Positions 1 to 10,048 of a DNA stretch of 64,000 nucleotides are shown here, piece by piece. The position numbers and the translations under genes are program-made. The notes under the pieces were generated by a model. It was not told where the DNA came from. It did not search any database and was given only the letters and a program-made list of their open reading frames with translations. The stretch covers positions 62,861,593 to 62,925,592 of the forward strand of contig CM059192.1 of the NCBI GenBank assembly GCA_030323885.1, written 5' to 3'. Source of the stretch: Branchipolynoe longqiensis. Its lineage: Eukaryota > Annelida > Polychaeta > Phyllodocida > Polynoidae. How positions within the stretch are numbered: the stretch's first letter is position 1; each line of letters starts with the position of its first letter.

Positions 1-760
1 CAAGTAGCTGGAAGGTATATCTCGTCTCCGGCCGGTGTTCTGCGCCTCGGCGAACTCCATGATCTCGCGGACCGCCTCGGCTGCCGATGTGGGGGTGTGA
101 TCCGCGGCCGCCCGGGCGGCGGCAGGGAGGCGGATCCCGGGGGCGGTGAAGTTGGAGGCGCCATGCCTCATGTGGCGGCGGTAGATGGGATGGAGGTCGG
201 GAGGTGGCGCGGTGAGGTGGCGTTGCGTCGCGGGGCCGGCTCCGCCGCCGAGGGCGAGCTCCTGCACGAAGTCGGCGAGGCGATCCAAGGCCGAGGGCGG
301 GGTGGGGGCGGACGTGGGCCGTGGAGCGGCGGCGAGGGATTCCACCAGCCCGGTGAGGCGCTCCAGGGCGAGGGCGTTGGCGTCCATGCAGGCGTCAGCC
401 GCAGCTGCCCAGTTGGTGGCCTCATGCTGGAGTCCCGAGGCGGAGGAAGTCGCGGAGGCGGGGTCAGATGAGGGGGCAGCCCCCCCCTCTCCTGGATCCC
501 CGGCGGCCGGCGAACCAGCCTCGTCCTCGTCCTCATGCGGAAATTTTGTGGTACTGGTGTGATGGCGCACGGGTGGAGGCGTGGAGAGTGGAGGCGTGGA
601 GGCGTGATGAGGATAGCCAAAATAGAAAATCGTGTGGTGTGGGTCGGGCAGGGCGTGGAGGCGTAGTGGCTGGAGGAGGCAGGGATGCCACTTATAAGGT
701 GGAGAAAGGGGGGGGGGATTTATGTCACCCAACCGTCGTTGGCGGGCTGGAGGAGGGCAG
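1..760 (-). other. GC-rich open reading frame, truncated by window edge
   Basis: Read on the minus strand, the frame whose last codon is bases 3-1 stays open for about 250 codons. The upstream half is rich in Pro, His, Ala and acidic residues. The downstream half looks like ordinary helical protein, with stretches such as ALDRLADFVQELALGGG and TSAAEAVREIMEFAEAQ. GC content is far above the surrounding AT-rich DNA. I see no in-frame ATG near the open start and no splice signal I trust. It may be the gag-like 5' part of a retroelement (the reverse transcriptase fragment near 16.7-17.0 kb is similarly GC-rich) or a host exon. I do not recognise the protein. Overlapping open frames in other phases reflect the base composition. 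Confidence 0.35.
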
Positions 761-894
761 GGGGGGGGGCATGACCAATCTTACTTAACAACACTACACG
801 AACAAAGAAGCAACTAGGAGGATTCAAACTCAGATTTGATTTACATGAACAACTAATTAACCTCTGATAAACACCACTTGTTTAGTAGGCCTAC

Positions 895-1100
895 CACCGA
901 TAACACTGGTGTTGTTTGTTGGGACTTTACATCCTAGTAACAATCATGTCAGGATGGGTACCAACATGACAGTGCAGACTCACAGCGGGATACGGGATAC
1001 CTGGTCACCAGCACTATGATCTGATTAAAAAATTCTTATCAATCATATTCTCTTGATGCTGACCAAACCAGTCGTTGTCCTCTCCTATTAATAGACTAGA
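895..1100 (-). repeat. SINE fragment (degenerate)
   Basis: Carries the degenerate tail GTTTGTTGGGACTTTACATC and the core AACCAGTCGTTGTCCTCTCC, which match the better preserved tRNA-derived SINE at 10462-10797. The tRNA-like head is missing. No gene is seen between 760 and 1190. Confidence 0.45.
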
Positions 1101-1189
1101 TCATCATTCTGTCTGCGCCTGCGCTGTAAACGGCACCGAGAGCAAAACAAAGGCTTACGGCCATTGAGTTAAGGGAAATACAGAACAAT

Positions 1190-2040
1190 TTAGCGCAAAT
1201 GGATTCATGCTTGCAATATAATAATATAATGACCCTATTCTAGCTACGGTCATTTATAAAATAAACCAACTGACAATGGATGGGTATGACATCCACCTGT
1301 GCTGGGTGCCTGGCCATGCCGGCATACAAGGAAACGAACTGGCTGATTGGGCTGTGAAGAAGGCCCTGAACTGTGATCTTGAACCGTGTCTGATCCCTCA
1401 CTCTGATCTGAAACCACTAATAGCCACCCACATAAAATCCAAATGGCAACATGAGTGGGATGAAAACATTAATAAACTTAAAGAAATTGAACCATCTGTG
1501 GGAAAACCACCACAGACTCATGCGGGAGGTCGGCGGGACCAAGAGGTCCTTAGCCGCTGCCGTATTGGCCACTCGTGGATTACACATGCTTTTCTGCTCA
1601 AGGGGGAACCTCCCCCTGAATGTATTGGGTGTCAGTCCCAGCTGAAACTCAAACACATTTGACTAAGTTGCGTTGATTTTTTGGCTCTGCGCCAACAATT
1701 CTACATTGCAGACAGTATGGATGACCTTTTTACTAAACTAAAACAAGAAAACATTTGAGCCTTTTTGAGGGCAGCTGGTCTGTACCACCTCATATAGTTG
1801 ACTAAATAGATTCTATCAATTATTAATAAAACTTTTCTTTTTCTATGGGAATTTGTTTCCCTTGACCACAAATATATGATTGTGAGCTTTCTAATTTAAT
1901 GAGTGTCTATTGGCACATAATTGATTGTCTGCTTTTACATGTAAAAGCGATGGTTTGAACAAAAAACAAACATTTCTCGCCGTGAATATGGCCTATGCTG
2001 CCGACACGGCGTAAAGCAACCACCAATCAATCAATCAATC
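1190..2040 (+). mobile_element. I/Jockey-like LINE, 5'-truncated copy (RNase H tail and 3' UTR)
   Basis: The frame at 1276-1662 encodes the end of an RNase H domain ([15 protein letters not shown]) and then the C-terminal region typical of I/Jockey-type LINEs, with Cys-x2-Cys followed by KHI. A TGA at about 1660 interrupts the frame, which then continues ([14 protein letters not shown]) to about 1758. The 3' UTR runs to an (ATCA)n-like tail at 2021-2040. The same coding end, UTR and tail occur at 42880-43530, which defines a family. Reverse transcriptase is absent, as expected for a 5'-truncated insertion. Confidence 0.8.
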
Positions 2041-2096
2041 TAACACGTGCTAGTCTGAGTGACCAGATAGCATAAGATGTGCTGATTATTCAATGC

Positions 2097-2176
2097 AATT
2101 CAATTCAATTCTTTATTTCAGACTCAGGACTATGGTACTTACATAATTTGGTCCATAGGGCATGATAGTAGGTAGA
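2097..2176 (+). repeat. short dispersed repeat
   Basis: The segment with TTCTTTATTTCAGACTCAGG followed by TTACATAATTTGGTCCATAG recurs at 23975-24037. It is probably a SINE or LINE tail, and its class is not identified. Confidence 0.5.
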
Positions 2177-2331
2177 ACGTTGCCTCATTCTTGTCTATCT
2201 CTAGTCCATCCAGAGAAATTGCCACAATTGTTTGGCCTCTATGCCCCGTTACTAGTAGTAACAGCACAGCTAACTTAAAACCTAGTTCCTTCATTGCTAA
2301 ATGTCTATTAATAGGCCATGATTTGAATAAC

Positions 2332-2650
2332 TTAAAGTTGCATAGTCCGATGAAAACATCAAATTTTCAAAACCAAAACACTTATCTAGATTTGATTCTA
2401 TATATTCAACTAAGACACTGGTGCACTTATTAAGCCAATAGAAACCGTTACTACTGAAGTCTATGGTGTCAGAGTTTTGGCGTGCTTGCCAAAATTATTT
2501 TACAACATTTTGATGTCCAATATCTCCAAACTTAACCATTTAAATTTAAAGTTACTTCAAACTAAAGTAAAGTAGATTATAAAGATTAGTATAATATATT
2601 TATCTCAGAAAATAGCAAAAACTCAAATGCATCGGACTATGCAACTTTAA
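2332..2650. mobile_element. TTAA-flanked MITE, family a
   Basis: Terminal inverted repeats begin AGTTGCATAGTCCGATG and end with the exact complement, each bounded by TTAA, so the target duplication is TTAA as in piggyBac-type insertion. There is no coding capacity. Related copies lie at 60634-60879 and, degenerate, at 52554-52911. Fragments lie near 13090-13250, 13880-14045 and 34440-34600. Confidence 0.75.
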
Positions 2651-2702
2651 ATACTACTGACACATCCCAAAACCTATTATATTTGGGTTTGGGTGGGTTT
2701 CT

Positions 2703-3144
2703 CTAATACACCGACTTAATAAACCAGTGGACTACCTGATGCTTGCCAATCGTCTGTCCATCTATCCTCGGTAGAATGATTGAAAATTCACATCGTGCTG
2801 CATTAATTGCACCCAATCTTAATCCTTCATCTTCTAACATTCTTAGAAATCTTACAATCTGAGCTATTGTAGGTTTTAATGGCTTAACTCCTTTGAGCAA
2901 AAAGTGAAGTCCCCATTTCTTTAAATAACTTGTATATAATTTCACCGTTCCTTTTCTCCAGGTGTGTCTTTCTTGTATATTTTTGCAACTGTTTCCTTAA
3001 AAAAGGAATGCCAAAAGGAGTGTTGTTGACACGTCTCCGTGGACTGTTAGTGGTCCGTGATGTAGGTTGTTCCTTTCTCGTGGAAACATGAGCATGTCTT
3101 TTGCTTGTAATTTCACTGCCACTAGCCATGGCTGTGTGTCCCAC
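2703..3144 (-). pseudogene. tyrosine recombinase N-terminal fragment of the DIRS element
   Basis: Two overlapping frames (3144-2884 and 2945-2703) together give a core-binding domain with SYLKKWGLHFLLKG, VRFLRMLEDEGLRLGAIN and IGKHQVVHWFIKSVY. In DIRS elements this ORF overlaps the end of the polyprotein, as here. The frame change implies an indel. The catalytic half is absent, so it cannot recombine DNA. Confidence 0.7.
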
Positions 3145-4874
3145 TCCGGTACTATCAGTACTGCGTGTGAGCGATCCATCTTGATCTTCCAGGCCACTCT
3201 GCTGATAATGCTGAATTGTGGGAATATGTAATAAAATTTATTATTCCAAATCAGAGAAAATGCATCCACTCTCCAGGCTTCTGGCTCTGGATGCCAGGAC
3301 ACATATATGGCTAACTCTTTGTTGTTTCGTGATGCAAACAAATCAATATCTGGCTTGCCCAATGTATCACAAATGTAATTGAAAATATTGTGATTTAACG
3401 ACCATTCTAAATGATCATGGAAATGTTGGTTTTTCCTGTCAGCCAACATATTTTGACTGCCTGGGATATGCACTACTGTTAGCCATATGTTGTGTTCCTC
3501 TGCCCAGTCCCAAATTAGTTTGGCTAACTGGTTACATGGTTTGGAACGAGTCCCTCCCAGATTACGTATGTAAGCCATAGCTGTCATATTATCTGTTAAT
3601 ACCCTTACATGATTTTTCGGTAGGTGAACTAGACCATGCAATCCTAAATAAATAGCTCTAAGCTCTAGTACATTCATGTGGTCTGAGATTTCATCTTCCA
3701 TCCACCGACCACCTGTTGCCTGTTGGTTTCTATGAGCACCCCAACCTTCTAGCGAAGCATCCTTCGTAACTGTTGTATTGGGTTCTCCCATTCTAATCGG
3801 GATAGATGAATTCTCAATGTGTGAAAGCCATCACATAATATCCTGTAGGCCTTCTTGCGAAATCATCATGGGCCTTTCTAAATTCCCTTTAGTGCGAGCC
3901 AACGCTAAGTTCTTATCTATTTCTAGCGATTTAATATGGACCTTGCCATATAGAATAGCAGGAGCATATACTATCATCAGTCCTATCAAAATTGTGACTT
4001 GTCTTATGTTTGGTTTAAGCAAATGTAATAATTGGCTTGCCGTAATTGTAAATTTATCAACTTTCTGTTTTGTTAATGAAATAGTCATCCCTGTTGTGTC
4101 AATAACAAAACACCAAAACTTCAATTTCTTTGTAGGTGTTAATACTGATTTCGTTCCATGTATGTAGAAACCTAACTTTTGAAATGTCTCACATAGCTTG
4201 TCTACTGCTGTTTGACAATGTTGTTGTGTTTGTGCAACAATAAACGAATCATCAATGTAAAGAAACATAACATGTTCTTTCCTAGCCATATGGGAGAAAA
4301 TTGGTTTTAATAACCTTGTGAAAATACGTGGAGCACAAGCTAGGCTGTTTGGCATACAGGTAAACTCATAAAGCTCATCATTCCAACAAAACCTGAGAAA
4401 TTTACGATCAGGTTTATAAATTGGCACTGTATAGTATGCATCTCTGAGATCGACACTAGCTAGCCAGGAGTCCTGTGTTACTAAATCTCTAGCTGTGTCT
4501 AGTGAAAACATTTAAAAATGTTTATACTCCACTATTTTGTTTAACCTTGTTAAAACCAAAATGAGTCTAATAGCCCCATTTGGTTTGGGTCTCGAAAAAC
4601 TATTCAAGATAAACTCCCCTGCGACATACAGTGCTAGCTCTATAATGCCTTTTTCACAAAATTTTAGAACTTGGACATTTAAGGCTTCACGCTCATAAGC
4701 ATCAAATCTATAGGGAAATGGTATGCTATTCTGAATGGGCTCCTCCATGAGTGGTATCCTAACCCCTTTAGCCAGGCTGAGGATAGCTAGATTTTCCGTA
4801 ATCCCACTCCATTCCGGAAAGTAATTAATTAAATTACCCGCGGTAAATTCGCTTACTGGAGTCTGCGTCACCAT
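2997..4874 (-). pseudogene. DIRS reverse transcriptase, RNase H and methylase-like polyprotein
   Basis: One frame runs from 4874 to 2997, broken only by in-frame stops at 4512-4514 and 3831-3833; the latter lies in ATGTGATGG, where Trp is usual. The RT shows SVDLRDAYYTVPI (motif A) and FLYIDDSFIVAQ (YIDD catalytic box). RNase H shows TKDASLEGWGAH, an ELRAI glutamate and LTDNMTAMAYI. The C-terminal domain with PDIDLFASRNNKEL and a later VPEWDTQPW is the Dam-methylase-like module of DIRS elements. The protein would act in the element's RNA-templated replication; here it is inactivated. Confidence 0.85.
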
Positions 4875-5356
4875 TTCTACTTGTTGGCTGGGCGGGGGAT
4901 GAGTCTGAAGAAGACGACTTCTTACTCTTCTTTGTCTTCTTTTTCTTACTCTTTTTCTTCACCAGCGGCTTCTTTCTGCGAGGCCTGGTGAAGTCATCCC
5001 CATCTGAAGAAATCTCTTTCTCCTTGTGTTTGTGTTTTCGCGCAACCACCACTTCTTCCGGGTACTCTTCCTCAAGGAATCTTGGTCCTCTGAAAGTCCT
5101 CCTACTCAGACTCTTCCGATACTGGCACCTGCTTAGCCACCTTAGCGCCGCGTGGCCTAGCCGGGAGCATCTCCTCCAACTTGAGCTGAATGAGGCATGT
5201 CAAACATGTATCTAGGTCAGTGGGGCTGGGTTCAGAGCCCCCCGCCTCGTCAGAATCCCATTGTTCTGGTGACCTTTGAACCCTTGCCGGTGGTGAAGGG
5301 TCTTCGTCTTCACTGCGCTCTTGGGGAACGTCGGCTTTACTCCGCTTCGTAGCCAT
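4834..5356 (-). pseudogene. DIRS element Gag-like region
   Basis: An ATG at 5356 opens an acidic, Ser/Pro-rich frame to 5102. A second frame (5052-4834) is lysine-rich (PRRKKPLVKKKSKKKKTKK) followed by a serine run. This acidic-then-basic layout fits the poorly conserved first ORF of DIRS elements. The two parts are in different frames, so a frameshift or a separate start is needed. No zinc knuckle is visible. The assignment rests on position just upstream of the RT. Confidence 0.55.
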
Positions 5357-5929
5357 AGCTGGGAGTCTGCAACAACCAAAACCAAAGGTTAGGCAATGCT
5401 CAAAGTGAATATCACACAGCTAATTAAGCATAATTATACCAAGTGTGCATCAAGGTGTTAAATCCGTATTTAAACCATCTTTAACACAGGCATGTGGGAA
5501 ATTGAGTGTCGTAGGTAAACGGTATGGACAACCAACTGAAACCAAACGAGGGGTAGGGACCAGTGTAGTGGTAGCATCCCACACTCTCTGTCCAATAAAC
5601 TTCTTGTTTCTTTCTTGGCCAACACGTTGGAGAAAATACTATGGAACTTGGAGGTACGCCTAATAAACAATTGGGGAATCTCAAAGAAACCCAGGAATAA
5701 ATCCTATCAATGTAACTGGCTCCTGCCAAACATCTCTCCCTTTGGCAACGGGCGGCAAATCAAAGAACAATGGCGGCATTGTTCTAATGACTTTAACGAA
5801 CTTGACAGCGTAATTAAACTGTAACTCAGTTAATATTCCATTAAAAAGTTTTAAAAACTTGAAGTATGCGAATGCTATCATGAACTATACCAACAAATCC
5901 ATTCCAAAACGGTACTAACCTGTTGGTTT

Positions 5930-7100
5930 AGTAGTTAATGTAGAAAACTGCCAAAGCTACTCAACAAATGTCCTCCTGTTGTGAGTAGATTATGCTAATT
6001 GCTGGACCCGGATGTGCTTCCTTCTCCCTGGACTACGAGTAGCCAGAGGCTTAGTACCGAGGTAAAATAATATATATATAACATAATATATTATATATAT
6101 ATGAAGAAATATATATAATTTCATTATATTTGATATAATATATATGGGTGCGTCTATTCATTATATTTAGGTTGGTAGATACCCCTGCATGACGTCATTG
6201 TGTCCCCCCGAGTATCTCTTATAATGCACGCTTACCTCAGGAATGAAACTTGTTCTGGATAAGATGCATAAGACCATTCACTCCGCAAGACTGGGTTTTT
6301 CCTGTACATGTTGGTCAGGACGTCATGCTACAAAATGTAAACACAAAAACACAAGGAACTTTAACGAGCAACACTTTAACGTCCGACCAGTTGTTAGTGT
6401 CTACTACATTAGTAGTAGACACTAACAACTTTCGAAAAGATCTTGAAATGGGTCTTTTGCATACTACATAAATTTGAACCACGGGCGATACTTTAAGATC
6501 CAAAAGAGGTACTACATATGCGTACAGAGGTAACACACATCACATTAAAGTTGCCTCACCCGGAAACAAACGAATCCAGTATCAAAAGCTCTCCAAACAT
6601 ACCTTTGCTTAGATTTTTCAGTTCATGCAACTGAACATGTGGAGGGAGCGGGGAGAGTGTTGAGGTCTGTGATGTTCGACTGAGATCATGGGTGGGATTC
6701 CCTCATCACATGATCTGGAGGGGTTCCCTCATACACAGGGGAATCCACGGCAACCACTAAGATGGCAGCCACAGAAATCTCTCAACTCAATTCTATTAAT
6801 ATACATGACTTAAGCAATTATTCACACAAAAAGTAGCTGGTTATGATAAATAAACATTTGAACTTCATATTTATCATTTTAGATTGCAATTTCTTTAAAA
6901 GATTCTCTATATGGTTGTCTAAAAGTGTCAGTGCTGCTTGACTAAATACAACACAACATAAACAACCAATGTCAGCACTCTCCCCCCACATAGTTAGTTG
7001 CATAAACTGAAAACACCGGCAAAGGTATGCTTGGAGAGCATTTGTTGGAGTATGGGTCGTGTCTCAGCGGCCTATACCGTGTCCGTTTAAGGTCGCAGAC
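5930..7100. other. non-coding AT-rich stretch downstream of gene 1 exon 9
   Basis: Contains TA-rich runs at 6070-6145 and a perfect hairpin at 6389-6430. I looked here on the minus strand for the missing pre-TM2 and TM2 exons of gene 1 and did not find them. Short open frames lack recognisable domains. Confidence 0.5.
6389..6430. repeat. perfect 19-bp hairpin
   Basis: Arms of 19 bases at 6389-6407 and 6412-6430 are exact reverse complements around the loop ATTA. The left arm starts AGTTGTTAGTGTCTACTA. No flanking element was recognised. Confidence 0.85.
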
Positions 7101-7109
7101 GTAGCCTAC

Positions 7110-7167
7110 CTCAGCCGCAATGGAAGGCCATGATGCCTGAGAGATCTCTCGGGTATGCTTTACATCA
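7110..7167 (-). CDS. gene 1 exon 9: SQASWPS exon
   Basis: Acceptor ATATTTCAG, donor GAG|GTAGGC, 19 codons after completing a Phe codon. HTREISQASWPSIAAE matches the S-x-x-x-W-P-S strand of ENaC-type channels. It is the last exon of gene 1 that I can find. Confidence 0.88.
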
Positions 7168-10017
7168 CTGAAATATAGAACAATAGTAGATTCACCATTC
7201 ACCTATTTGACTAAAGCTAATAGTTTTACTACTAACCCTAAAGATTGACACTGAATTAATGTAGCAGATGGAGTGAAAGCCCATTTTAACGTGATCGTTG
7301 GGGTCTATAAAATGTAATCGCCAAAAATGTATGTGTTTAGCTTACTGAATTGCCTTTCAATTAAAGAATTCCGGGTCCAATGACTCATCATGTTTGATCC
7401 GAATTCGCATAGAATCGGCTGATTTGATTGGACAGTGCAGCTGAACGGACAACGTACACAGTTTACAACAAAATTGTCCATAATAGATTTTGGACACCTT
7501 AGATGTTGCTAGGACGTAAAACAACAACAAACAAACAATATATGCACAGACAAGAAATTAACAGAACCAATCATTTGAACTAAGATGCGATTGGGAACAA
7601 TATATTATGTAAGGAGAGAGCATTACTTACAAGCATGTAGGGGGACATGGTGCATCACAGCGTAATTTCCCATTGGCAAAACTATTATAGACTGACTGTG
7701 TACACAAATCTGTAAAACAAACGGCAACAGTGAATATTGGGTTTTTAATTTCTTTTGTTAATCTCTTAGCACGACCTAAGTCATATCAGCACTGGTATCG
7801 ATGTGCACAAATGCGTATTTATCTCTACAGTGTTGCCCGACTGTGATGCCATGTCGCTGGCAGCAGGACCCAATATTCCAATTACAATTGAATTCGTCAC
7901 ATTTTATCGACACTAAGCAAACCAGTGTTTTCCCTATCATGGTAATGCATGGCATGGCACCCCCCTAGGTTGCGACAATTATCCCATCCCATCCTGGTAC
8001 AAATTAAGATGATTGACTATCAACTACATGCTCTCTTAAGCTGTATTCACATGGGCAAAATCTAAGGCGATCTACAGAAGGCGATTTATATGAAGCGATC
8101 TAGGCGCGCATTCACACAGGCTGAGTTTCAAAGTGTGTCGCATTCACACAGGCAGTACTTAGGGAGGAAGTGGATATCTGCGCATGAGCAAGTCCAGACT
8201 AACCAGCACCAGTTTGGGTTCGTCGACGTCGGCCGAGAGAGTGTGGGTTCGACCTAGATATGTATGGACTGAATCGTATTGGTTTGGAACAGTCAAAACT
8301 TCTGCTGGGCAGTGAAACCCTAAAAATAAATGATGAAAAAAATATATGTGCACCTCTAGCAGGTTCATAAAGCAAATTTACCGGAAAGTCAACAGACTCA
8401 GGTCTCGACTGTCACATTTCCCTCGACTGTGCATGCATGTGATGTCATAAATAAAACGATTCAGCGTAGATCGGTTCCTGTAGACCACCTTGGTAAGCGT
8501 TTTACATTAAACGATTTATATGAATCGATTCAGCCCTAAAACGCCTCAGCCGTGCATTCACACGGCACATGTGAGTCGAACTAGGCAAGTCGATTTATAT
8601 GAATCGATTTAACTTCCCCGTGTGAATACAGCTATATATCCAATATGCATTACTTAAGTTGCCAAAAGAAAATGCCTTTTACAGTTTTGTAGTGAATTCC
8701 CCAAACACATTTTGCGGTTGTTATTCACATTGTAGCAACAAGTATAAATGGTCTTTGATGAGTCACTATATTTTAGGAGCTATGATGTGATTGATATTGA
8801 AAAAACTGTTGGCTTCACATAACTTGGGCTAACTATCTGTCTTCAATGACACCTCTTATCGGCGGACGCCCGTCATGTGCGGACAATTTTTAAATGTACA
8901 AACTGTTTCTTGACGCACAGTTGTTCGTTGAAGGAATGTGCAAACTGTCAGTGGATGGTGGAAGTCACAGCTGACTGGAACCACTACTGCACTCACCTAC
9001 CAAGCCGAGGCTAGTGTTGCAGAGATTGAGGGACAAGCTGGCGTTCAGCTGTGCGAACGGCGGCCCTGTGGACGGGTAGTTGGGGTCGTAGCAGGCGCAC
9101 TTAGTGATTATGTTCAACTGCAGGCATGTGTTCTTGCAAGCCTGAATGAAGAGTATTAATGCTTAGAAAATGTTAAAAATAGTCCTTACTCTTTGCACTG
9201 ATATTTAAGGAATATACATGGAATTGTCCACATATATAAGGAGAGTTTCATATACATATATATATATATATATATTTTGTTTGTTTATATATATATTTTT
9301 TTATTTTTTGCCAGAGTAGTTGACACACGGTATGTATGGAATGTCCTGGTCGCCGGGCACGGACCTGTAAGTAGATACTCTTCTAATAGAGACAAATAAG
9401 TGTTCAAACTTCCTGCCTACCATTCGCTAATAAACCAGTCCTGCATTTTCTGCAGTTATTTCCTTAAATATCAGTGTAAAGCTTTTATTCACACAGCACC
9501 CGAGTTGAGCAGACATGTCTTTACAAAGCGGGACAAATTTCAATCACAGACAACTGGTCTTCCTCATTCCACTACACCTTGCCCTGTTCTAATAATACTG
9601 AGTAGCAGGCTGGGTAGCGACAAGTATACAATTTTAAATCATCGGTTTGACTCGGCCATGGTTCGAATCCAGGGTCTTGAATCCCACAACCTACCAAAAT
9701 GGGAGGCAGATGCTCAACTCATTCGGCCATCCCATCCGGTTATATAATATAAAGGACAATTTTGTATGTATATATAATATATATATGTGATGTATAAGCA
9801 TTATGCGAGTATAAAGCTGCGTAAGGGAATCTATATGTTTATTACTCTGTACTACTTTATAACACACTATGTTATTGACCAATCGGCTCTGTGTATCTAT
9901 TCACCTCCTACCACAATGCACTTCGAACCGCACTTCTGTCGCCTCCACTGTCACTTGCGACCGGAATTTTTCGATATATATATACATATATATATATACA
10001 TATATATATATACACAC

Positions 10018-10048
<31 letters not shown>

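Larger units (their letters stand above)
2700..5360 (-). mobile_element. DIRS-type tyrosine-recombinase retrotransposon, 3'-truncated
   Basis: Domains in minus-strand order are a charged Gag-like region (5356-4834), reverse transcriptase, RNase H, a Dam-methylase-like domain and the core-binding half of a tyrosine recombinase. The RT, RNase H and methylase-like order is diagnostic of DIRS elements. The element stops at about 2700, inside the recombinase and before its catalytic Arg/His/Tyr residues, close to the family-a MITE at 2332-2650. Coding damage is mostly single stop codons. I could not define terminal repeats; 5360-5930 may hold the 5' terminal region. Confidence 0.85.
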
